Positions 51,819-61,676 of a DNA stretch of 64,000 nucleotides are shown here, in pieces. The notes under the pieces were generated by a model, which saw only the letters and a list, made by a program, of their open reading frames with translations, did not search any database and was not told the origin of the DNA. Positions within the stretch are counted from its first letter, which is position 1, and every line of letters starts with the position of its first letter. The DNA lies in contig JAKZAN010000057.1 of NCBI GenBank assembly GCA_023053545.1, positions 231,870-295,869 on the forward strand, in the 5' to 3' direction. The stretch comes from Lepidurus packardi (taxonomy: Eukaryota; Arthropoda; Branchiopoda; Notostraca; Triopsidae). The position numbers were made by a program, and so were the translations under genes.

Positions 51819-53003
51819 ATGATTTTTCACTTTTCAGCTATACCTATCGCTTTCCTTTCAAAAGCAAAGCCGTCACATACAGTCTTTGTGAAGAAGTATG
51901 CCCCTAAAGAAGTCTCGTCTTCGAAACCAGTGGAGAGAACATTGCAACTTCTAAATGTTCCGCCATATTTTAGTGGAACTTGCTTAGAAGAGAACTTTTC
52001 GAGACAGGGAGACGGCGCGGATGTTCAATTCTTGGATGATTCACTTTCGAAGGAGCAATTTTCATATGATGAACCGGAACTGAATGAGGTACGACAAGGC
52101 CAACGTAGAACTTTCGTCAGTACTTATATATCTGTATATTTTCAGGGTTTTAAATCTGGATGTTTAGTTTTCAAAAAGAAGATCTTCTTAGAACGATCAC
52201 TAAAAAACACAAAAGTTTGCACACTTAAGGAAGAGGACGTAAAACGTTCCAGCGGAATATCAAGTAAGTCCTGCAACGTGTGTTTCATCGCAGTTGAAAA
52301 AGCTGGACAAGTTTAGGTTGTTTTAAAGTATTTTTCTATAGAATGGTGCGAAGACTATAGAAGCGTTTTTAAGCCCGAACATATACAAGCAGACATTGAC
52401 GCATTTATGGCGAAATACGATGAAACGAAAGCTGTCGAAAAGGCTGCACAGAAGCAAGAAAGCGCCAACGAAGATGGTTGGACTGTCGTTACACACAAGT
52501 ATGTTGTATTTTACTAAGTATATTATAGCAATCAAATTTATTAATTATTAAACTTAAAATTATGTATAGTCTATTATCACCAAAGCGTTATTTAATATAA
52601 ACCGAGTTCATTGTCTCCGCTTTGCCTTTGCTTTCAATATAAGTACATATAAATATGCATTTAATTATTATAGTTGGTGGCTGTATTAGCGGAAAGAGTT
52701 TGCAAATTTTTTTTAAGGAACTTTTCCATTTTAGGCGCCGTTTTCCCACACAGCTGAAGAAAGACAGTGAGATACCGCCAGAAAAACGCGCTAAAAACAG
52801 CCAGTGTCATTTTTACCCATTTCAGTTTCGTTTAAAGAGATTGAACGGTAAGTTTTTTTGTGTACAGCTTTTCGTAAATCGTTACTTCTAATATTACAAT
52901 TTTAGAAATCGATCAACTTCGTGAAAAGTATGCAAGGGATAAGCAACGGATAGAAGAGATGAAGAAATCCAGAAGATTTAGACCTTTCGATAATACTTTG
53001 TAA
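51819..53003 (+). CDS. RRP7A: Ribosomal RNA-processing protein 7 homologue
   Basis: Five phase-consistent exons (51819-52088, 52146-52263, 52342-52498, 52735-52847, 52906-53003) give 251 residues. RRP7A is a nucleolar factor of small-subunit ribosome assembly. The N-terminus AIPIAFLSKAKPSHTVFV precedes an RRM-like part with the motif RTLQLLNVPPYFS. Then come SGISKWCEDYRSVFKPEHIQ, DAFMAKYDE and NEDGWTVVTHK. The C-terminal RRP7 domain ends FYPFQFRLKRLNEIDQLREK and ERMKK-like basic helices to RRFRPFDNTL. The start is uncertain: ATG 51819 is in frame with the first conserved block, but TTTTCAG just after it could be an acceptor for an unseen first exon. AATAAA lies at 53067-53072. Confidence 0.93.
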
Positions 53004-53272
53004 TGACATGAACCAACGTGCTTCGATGTGTTCTGTTTCTTTACAAAAAAATCTATGCTCTACAACAATAAAATGATATGTTTGGAATATTAGGCATTGG
53101 AACCTGGACAACTGTCATTTTCTGTCTTTTACGTTTAAAGTGAATGCATTGGCTGTTGGCATAATGAAACAGAAACAGGTGGCGTTCCTGTAAAGAAACA
53201 GATGGCGTTCCTGTAAATCGGAACAACCAAATTAAGCATCCTCAACTTGAGGCAAATGAAGAACTTGAGCAC

Positions 53273-56022
53273 ATGTTCCAGAGCAAAAAACAACATACTT
53301 ATTTTGAAGGAAAACTTAAAGAATTCATTAGTTGTAAGAAATCAGGAAAAAATATGGTAAGTTGCGAATGATGTGCTTTACTTAGTAGTATAAATCAATT
53401 TAATTGGCATAATGCCCACTAAAGCTGATGGCTAAGTACACAAAATTATAAAAAAAGATTACTCTTTCGCTTCGGTAACCTTACTAACCGTAACCCTTAA
53501 CAGTAGAGTAGAAGTTAAAACTTGTGCTACATTAATGCGAATAGTAAAGAACATTTTCTTTGAAGCCGAAGGTGGCCCAAGTTGCTAAGAAGGAACGGTT
53601 GAATGAAGAAGATTATCGCGTGTTGAAGGAAAAATTGAAAGCGCGCAAGCAGATTTTGAAAGTAAGTACAACAACCAGTCTTATTCGTAAATTTTGTTAT
53701 TATGTTTGTCATAATACTGTTACTTATTTATTTTTCATAAAATTATCTGTCATGGCAATTTTAGAACCTTCCCATATTTACTTTGACGAATTTTGGCCTC
53801 AGTGCAAGTTTGTCATTGCCTCCTGAAGTAAGAACACCCATTGAGCCATCAGATGTCCAGACTTTATTGATGTACGGTATTGCTGGACACCAAGCGTCCA
53901 TTTATCCTTTCCAGTTAAGTTTCTGTCGATTTTTTTTATGCATATATATAATTTAAAATTTCGCAATTTAGGTGGTGTAAACCATCGAAATGGAGCAATC
54001 TTGCCCAGGTAGTGGTGGTAGTTATAGACGGAATAAGCGTTAAAGATTTTGAAGAAAATTCAGCAGTTTTTAGCGAAATTTCGTCCATATTTGAGAACGC
54101 CGTAGAAGTCCTTAACCCTCTGTCGGACGGGTTAACGTTTTCACAGGAGCTCGCTTATGTACCAGCAAGTGTGTCACTAAAGACTAGAATAATGAATGGT
54201 ATACGTTTTATTCAATTTCTTATACAAAGTAAGACCAATCTTTGATTAGAATACCCCTCGTTTGCGTTGGCCAGGCAAGCTGGAGTTCTGTTTGATGCTC
54301 CAAGCCTTTTCCCGTCAAAGGAGTCAGCTACGGCCTGTGGGTCTTCTGATAGAAAGAAAATAGAAATGAAACTAAGAAATGAGTCCTTTTCCCGTTTGAG
54401 TTTATTGTTGAATCATGAGCAGATGGTAGCTGAGCACTTCCCTGTTCCTGGTTTGCATTTTTGCAGATCTTTTAAACTCACGAAAAGCAAATATGAACCT
54501 GTAACTGATAGATCACCTATGTTTGGAGTCGATTGCGAGTGGGTACAATGCATCAGAGGTATATCACCATTACGGGACTTTGACAATGGTCCCATCAAAC
54601 GTTCGTAAAGACCGAAGTAGCCAAACCAAAGAATGAGTTTGACATTCGCTTTGAAAATTAGTTTAACTTCAGTTGTCAGTAGATGCTCAGAACGTTTGGT
54701 AGACCTGCTATTAGAGCAACTTTAATTTTGCAGCAATGTAGAAGAAACCTTATATTCTTAGGGCAATCCGGTTTGGCACGTGTGGCCATGGTGGACGAAC
54801 ATGGTCGCACAGTCTACCATACCTTAGTGAAGCCACACTTGCCTGTTGTTGACTATCTGACACAGTTTTCCGGTATAACACCACAATTGCTTAGAGGGTG
54901 TACCACAACGTTGCGAGACGTTCAAGTTGCGATGCAATCTATTCTACCCCCTGACGCCATACTTGTTGGACAGTCCCTAGGAGGTGACTTAATCGCGATG
55001 GAGGTAAAGCATCAATTTTTTTTATTTTTTTTAATGAGCGTTACTTATTGTTTAAATGTTTTTATCCAGTTGATGCATCCGTACGTTATAGACTCGTCCG
55101 TTATTTACAATTTGTCTGGTCACCGACGTCGGAAATCCAAATTGTCGTTGCTTTCTCAAACCTTCTTGGGGGAAGCAATTCAACAGTCTACTTCAGGACA
55201 CGACCCGACCGAAGACAGTTTAGCTGCTGTGAAACTAGTTAACCATAAGTTGACCAAAAGTAATGAAAGCATGAACGTTATCGGGTTCTACTAATTATGT
55301 TATTAGGCTACGAATATGGTGACGTGATTTTAGCTCCCATGGATGAAGAGCCGAAAAGACTGTTGAGGGCGGCAGTGCAACGCGAAGCGGAACTTACTAG
55401 TAAAAAGAACGTCGGCGGAAACCGAGAGTTCGGGCTATCGACGGAAGTCAGTCAAACAAGTGGTACCAGCGAAGCAAGTACACCTGAAGAAGACATGGTA
55501 GACAAATATTCTTCTTTATTTGTCAAGTTTTATACTTACGTTCGGGTGCACAGTAGAACAGGTCAGTGTCGTTATTTTTTACATAAATAATAATTAAGTT
55601 GATTTTTTTTAGCTTTCTGTGTGGCATCTGCTGACGTGCTTAAGGATTATAAACCTCCGGCGAAATGGGTTAGTAAAGCCAAAGCCAAACTTCCAGTTGA
55701 TTTCAGCACCAGTTCAGTACAGAATGCACAAATGTTAGAAGCTAATGATATGAACAAAGCAATGAGTGTGTTGCAATGGCGTATGGCAGACCATTATTTC
55801 AGCATGATGCATACCACTTGCGAAAGCCGAGACGAAGCCACCTGGAAGAATATTGATAAGAAAGTCGGTAGCATTTACAAATCGTTAAAGAATAACGGCG
55901 TTATGATTTGCGTGTTCGGAGGTTCATCGGTTCCAAAGTATTGCGACAGTAGACAGGTGTGGGAGAACGGTGTGGCTTTCGTAAACGTCAAAGTTGACAA
56001 ATCTAATATTCCAACGCTGTAA
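53273..56022 (+). CDS. REXO5: RNA exonuclease 5 (REXO5/NEF-sp family)
   Basis: Nine phase-consistent exons give 653 residues from ATG 53273; the true N-terminus may lie upstream. The N-terminal family region (LLMYGIAGHQASIYPFQWCK, then AQVVVVVIDGIS) precedes a DEDDh 3'-5' exonuclease domain at about 270-440. Catalytic acids are in MFGVDCEWV (D and E), VGQSLGGDL (D) and GHDPTEDS (H and D). DYLTQFSGITPQ and HPYVIDSSVIYNLSG are also family-typical. The usual VGHSL motif reads VGQSL. The C-terminal 200 residues include an RRM-like part (WKNIDKKVGSIYKSLKNNGV). Members trim structured RNAs in the nucleus. A 23-bp tandem duplication lies just upstream (53171-53216). It follows RRP7A head-to-tail by 270 bp. 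Confidence 0.93.
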
Positions 56023-57223
56023 AATTGTCTAAAAAGGGTACGACATAATGCAATCGTTCATGAGTTTTCAAAAAGATGTGCCGCATAAAGCGAGTTTTGT
56101 ACCCCGTTTACCCATGGATATCTGTGAATATATGTTCACGTTGTGTATTCATCGTGAATACCTAGTGTGTTCCGTTTTCTGTAGTTTTGAGTGACTTTAG
56201 GCCAACCTTATAGGAAATTAGCTCTAACATTTCTTTGTTCTCATTTTGGACCTTCTACTCGGTCGAATTACGCGGGTTGAGCGTACAGAGCCAATCTGAA
56301 GTAATAAATTCAACGGTTTGCGGATTGGTTCTACTAGGGGCGCGTGTCAATTTGCCAGTTGGCGACTTGAGTAAAGGGGTCATATTAGCTCTAGTACGGA
56401 TGAAAAAGGTTTATCTGATTGAAAAAACTCGGGTTTATACAATGGGTATTGACACTACGCAGTTATTTTAGGGTTCAAAAAGTACTTTTAGCCTCGTTAT
56501 AGACAGTAAAAAACGAAAAAATTGCAAGGTATTTTTAGGGTATTAGACGATTCTAACCAGATTTCGATTTATAAAAACTATCGACGGGCGTAATGCACAT
56601 GTTTGTTCCATTTTATTCTATCGTATAGGAATCGAGAAATGATAGGACTGCGACCAGGTGGGATGATTTCGCCAATGATTTTTAGATGGAGCAACGGTAG
56701 TTCATAAGCGAGCTACGGGAGACAAATGGAACTTTTCAGCTACGTTCTGCTTATATGTTTTCGAACTGTCAGGTTCACAATTTCTAGTGAATTTTTTGCT
56801 CTTACTACTTGTTATTGTTGCCTTCCCCAGCAATGAATCCCACCGAAGATAGCCTTGAAATACTAATGGGTAAGAAGTGTACCTGCCTTTCCGAATAAAA
56901 TAATAATAACCTGATCCTAGCAATAATAAAGAGTTTCAAAAGCATAACATTAACAATATATACCCGCCTCCGTTGTTACGATGTCTGGAATAACATAGGA
57001 AATAATGATGATGTTAACTGTCCTAACAAAAAAGAATATTGAAAAAATATTTTAAGTCTTTGAATATTTATCTCTGTAAAATGTTCTGAACTCGTATTAG
57101 GGTGTATCATAATACTTCAGAGATTCAGAAAAAAAACTAGAATTAAATTTGCCAATTTGTTACTAATTATAGAAAGTCAAAGAAGGACTACAGTAGCTTT
57201 AATTTTTTTAAAAGAATATATTC
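56023..57223. other. Intergenic DNA between REXO5 and GGA
   Basis: This 1.2 kb should include the REXO5 3' end and the GGA promoter. A plus-strand frame at 56235-56471 has no recognisable product. Nothing else was seen. Confidence 0.55.
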
Positions 57224-59744
57224 ATGAACGGTATCATACAGAACATCCTAATAAGTATTGCTGTTGTTTACCCTAAAAAAATATCTAGTGAAGGCAACGA
57301 GTCCCATCTCAGAAGATCAAAATGCTTGGGTCCGTCAGTTCTGCGAAAAAGCGAAAACCGAGTTTGAAGGTATTCAGCTGGCAGCCAGATTGCTAGCCTA
57401 CCGAATTCATTCGCCTTTGGAAATCGAAGCACTGAATGCCTTAAAAGTGAGTAAATTTTAAACGATAGTAATTATTAAGATTATGTGTATAAGTATTATC
57501 TATCAAACATGCCTACATATTTATATAATATCAATAATCTATCCTTTCCTTAGTTGTTGGAGGAATGCATGAAAAGCTGTGGACAACCTTTCCGGAATGA
57601 AATAGGAAAGTTTCGCTTCCTGAATGAAATGATCAAACTTGTTAGCCCAAAATATCTTGGAAACCGCACCCCTGTATCCATAAAAAAGAAAGTTGTCGAG
57701 TTATTATACACGTGGGCTCGCGAGCTACACGGCGAACCGAAAATTAAGGAAGCGTATGACATGTTGAAGAAGCAGAATATCGTTCTAAAAGACCCAGATT
57801 GCACACAGAACACGGATGCGCCGGTCAGTAGTTCGTCACGGACTGAAGTTACTACAAAACCCGTGCCGAGTACTTTCACGGATAGCGGAAAGAGCCAATT
57901 ATTGGAGCAGCTTTTAAAGAGCAAAAATCCCGAAGACCTCCAAGCCGCCAACCGACTGATTAAGTCTATGGTTAAGGAGGACGAGTTAAGAATGGAAAAA
58001 AACAGGCTACGACGAATGGAGTTGCAGACGGTGGAGAATAACATCAAGTTATTTGCCGAAATGATGGATAATATGGAAACTAGCGCGTCTAGTCAAGAAG
58101 ATTTCGAACTTGTCAAAGAAGTTAACAATAATTGCAGGAAGCTAAAGGCGCGTTTATTAAATTTAGCCTCAGAAACGGATGATGTGGACGAAGCACTTGG
58201 TATAATTTGACACATTTTAACAACGGAAAGATAGTAAGATTATTGTAGGGGAAATTTTGAAAGCCTGTGATGAGCTAGACTTGGTTTTGGCGCGGTATAC
58301 AACTATAGTTACGGACAACCAAGTCAGACAGAAGCGACAAGCCATGTCTTCTTGTGATTTGCTTTTGGATCAAAGTGTTAGCATCCCAGTTAATCGCGAG
58401 TCGCTTGTGGACCAACGGACACTAGACGAACCTCTCTTATTACTAGGTGTGCTCTTTTTGCAAGAGAAATTTCCTTAATCTTTTCAATGGTGTTTTGTAG
58501 AGTTTGAAGGAATCAACTTGAAACCACCTAGTAACCTCTTACCTCCGATTAAGGTGCAAACTCAGCCTGCGCCAGGAATGAAATCTGTTTCTGGTAAAGC
58601 TACAGTTAACCAAGTTTTGTATACTAACTTCGATATCAAACCTCATAATTTTCGTTAACCCTTAAGATCAATTTGGTATCTTTGATCCTAAACCGCATGA
58701 TCTTTTGTGACCTTAGGAATCTCTAATGACACTTTTACTAGGTAACGTGGGATTTAAAGGACCGTTGCATCACAAGTCGGCAGGTTTGCAAGAATTGAAC
58801 AGCTTAAGCGAGTCCATGCTTAGGGAATATTTACCCTCCTATGAAAGCGAACCAAAGTACGTATAAACTAAGTGACACCGTAAGAATCCGAATGTTTCTT
58901 TTGCAGCTAATTCGTATTTCTAGGGTGTACGATAAACTACCAATGAACCAGTGGAGCGCAAGGAAAGCATCTATCCCAGTATCTGATTCACCTTCGGCAT
59001 CCTACAAGCTTGTAGACTGCACCGTCGATGATCCCTCAACTTTGTTGGTCAGTATGTCGGCATCGAATGGTGCTGACGCTGAACTTATTCGCACGGAAGA
59101 AAACTTGGATTTCCTACAAGGAAGTATGGAAAATCTGGAACTCACAAGCGATGAAGCGTTGTTGAACGATATTTGCAATGGACAAAATTTGGGAGAACCT
59201 GCGCCTCTAGGAGATTTGTCACTTTCTATTGAGGATGTGACTCCAGATTCACGCCCAGCAGTTGTTTTGCTAGATAACCCAAATGGCTTATCCGTTACAC
59301 TGCACCTAGCGTGCGACCGGCCACGATCCGACGTAGCCACTATTGTAGTGTCTGCTGTTAGTCGCTATGAACATCCCCTTTCGAATCTCGCAATCCAAGT
59401 TCTAGTGCCTGACTTTTGTCGGTTCAAGTTTTTACCTATAACGTCCTCCAGTCTTCCTGCATTCAAGCCATTCCTCCCTCCGCCGGCTGTTACACAAATA
59501 CTACTAATCGCCTGTCCCTCTGAGGTAAGTACTGGAAATGTGATTTTTTTTTGCCAATTGTATCGGCTATTTTTAGCCCTTAAAAAAGCATTTTAGTATT
59601 GAAAAATTTGAGGTTTTGTCTGTTACCTATTTCTTTGTTTCTTCCTTGTAGAATCCTGTTTCTTTGCGGTTCCTGGTGAGCTTCGAAATTTCCGGCGAGA
59701 CCGTATCAAAGATGTGCGAAAGCCCTAATTTTCATCTAGTCTAA
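57224..59744 (+). CDS. Gga: ADP-ribosylation factor-binding protein GGA
   Basis: Eight exons give 644 residues, close to human GGA1 (639). GGA is a monomeric clathrin adaptor that sorts cargo from the trans-Golgi to endosomes. The VHS domain (about 10-145) reads FEGIQLAARLLAYRIHSP, CMKSCGQPFRNEIGKFRFLN and LVSPKYLGNRTP, and binds acidic dileucine tails. The GAT domain (about 175-320) binds ARF-GTP. The hinge holds acidic patches (LFGLEGINLKPP-like and SDEALLNDI). The C-terminal GAE ear is at about 520-644. Exon 1 (57224-57254) is tentative: it gives MNGIIQNILI before MKATSP but needs a 34-bp intron, unusually short. All other junctions (57446/57554, 58199/58249, 58446/58501, 58593/58742, 58856/58924, 59524/59652) are firm. 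Confidence 0.93.
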
Positions 59745-59882
59745 TAGGCTCTATCCTTTATATAATGTGTTACCATAAAGCTTGGAATTAAATTTTGGCG
59801 ATGTTATAAATCACGGACATTGAATAGTTTTATTGAGAACTAAATGAACTAATTCATTTTCACGACACTTATAAAAGGTATT

Positions 59883-60736
59883 TTACTTCCGTGGTGATGG
59901 GGCAAGACCAGGTAATCCTGGGACGCCTCCGCTAACAGCAGCTCCCGGACCCAATAATATCTACATACAAATAGTAAAATGAATCTAACTATTTGAAGCT
60001 GATTAACAATTCGTACTTGGCGTTGTTGTTGACGTTGAATCTCTTCCATTTGGGCTCTCTCAACTTCGAAAATAACCGGAGCTACCAGAATGGCAGAGGT
60101 GCTAAACACGATCCAAGCAACAGATCGTGCGTATTTGAAAATCGCTACAAAATATATTTTAATTTCAATTCCACACTTTTTCACTACATACTTTGCAGTG
60201 CTATACAGGAAGACGATACGATTTTCCCAGTACCTTCTCGAACTATGTCTGGGAACATCTCTGTTAAGCCGACAATCCTTTCGTACAGGCTTTCATCAAT
60301 GTCCTGATAAAAACATACATTTAGGTGGTTTATATTTGTTTCTAGTTATGCTTACGAGTTATGTTGCAAATACTCAATGTCAACGACCAAGCAATAATTA
60401 TATTAAAACTAATCTAACGTGAGTAACATTAAAATAAAATCTGCGTGGTGTGTTTCATAAATTACGCGGGTGATCAGTCTGAAGTGTAAAAGTAACGTCA
60501 ACGACTGACGTGACATTGAAAGTTTAAGGGGTTAATTAATCCAGCAACGCCAGCTTATTTAGAAACCAATTTCAATTTGACAACGTAATAGGCAGAACAC
60601 AACTTATTCTTCATACCTCAAGCTCGTCCTCAATTGAAGATGTGGGATCCGCAGTAGTTGTGGAAACTGTATTTCGGGTTTGCACATTTTCGTTAGGAAG
60701 TTCAGAGCTTTCGTTTTCTTCTTGCAAAGTAACCAT
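59883..60736 (-). CDS. TOMM22: Mitochondrial import receptor subunit TOM22
   Basis: Four exons (60736-60617, 60303-60192, 60144-60017, 59960-59883) give 145 residues, against 142 in human. TOM22 is the central receptor of the outer-membrane TOM complex. The acidic cytosolic head includes EDELEDIDESLYERIVGLTE, followed by MFPDIVREGTGK. A single membrane span (AWIVFSTSAILVAPVIF) follows. The intermembrane end (QRQQQRQILLGPGAAVSGG) matches the vertebrate pattern. The stop codons of TOM22 and GGA are 139 bp apart, tail to tail, so their 3' ends may overlap. Confidence 0.95.
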
Positions 60737-61334
60737 TTTCTTATGCAATGTCTTAATAAAAGCCGATAAGGTACAAGTTAATCAAATGACCAGACGTTAC
60801 AAAATTTGCTTTACATAAAAGCTGCTCACAAGCACATGGTCCTAAGGGTACGGCGACACTCAACTCTGATGGAAAACCATGGCAAACCGCCGCGTGACGT
60901 AGACGGATCCCCAACCCGCATCTAGCGTGCTTTCATTTAACCCGCCTTCATGTAATTTGTTGCATAGGGGGTGTAAGTTTGTAAAGTAAGAATTCAATGG
61001 AATTAACCTGTTAAATCACACCAATTTAGTACGAAGTGTAGCTTTAGCAGTGATTTAATTTGCACAGCTCAAAATTGGTACGATTCATTGTTGTCGCACA
61101 GATCAGAAGACATCTTGCTTATTTAACTACATGTGATCAAGAAAGCTTTTCGCGGAATTAGCATTACTGTCGATCTCTCAAGCAGATAGGCTATTACAGT
61201 ATGAAAACATTCGATATAGGTACGACAGGTGGAAGGGCTATCACAACCCCCGCTGCAACTCGCATAAAAGCGGGTTCAGCCATGTTAGGGGAGGGGCTAG
61301 CGATCCGCTGCGAGGGTTGCATGCCGCAGCACAC
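60737..61334. other. Flank of TOM22 and of the OTU/transposase gene
   Basis: This segment contains the TOM22 promoter and DNA upstream of the TATA box at 61335. If the downstream gene is a transposon, its left terminal repeat could lie here, but the other end is outside the window so it cannot be recognised. Confidence 0.5.
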
Positions 61335-61373
61335 TATATAAGGCCGTTGCATTGAACCATTCATCCTTCAGTC
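61335..61373 (+). promoter_or_regulatory. Core promoter: TATA box and arthropod initiator
   Basis: TATATAAG at 61335-61342 is followed at usual spacing by TCAGTC (61368-61373), the arthropod initiator pattern. The leader to the ATG at 61677 is about 300 bases and holds imperfect repeats of TTATAGTGTAGTTC and of AACCCGGATTA / AACCTTGGATTAGAT. Confidence 0.7.
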
Positions 61374-61676
61374 CTTCACTGTGTTTCGCATGTTAGCTAG
61401 TATTAAATTGTAGCGTAGTGCCTTATAGTGTAGTTCCTTATAGTGTAGTTCTTCTAACCCGGATTAATTATTTAATGTAGTTCCTCTTAACCTTGGATTA
61501 GATTTTTCAGTAAGGTTATTTTTTATTGCATTCTGTGTTTCCCTTTGACTTTTTTCTTGGATTGATTATTTAGTTCTGTTCTTCTTTAACCCGGATTATT
61601 TTTTTTCCTCTTAACCCTGGATTAGATTATTTGACTTTTTTCTTCTAACAGATTAACCCTTTCTCTCTTTACTAAT

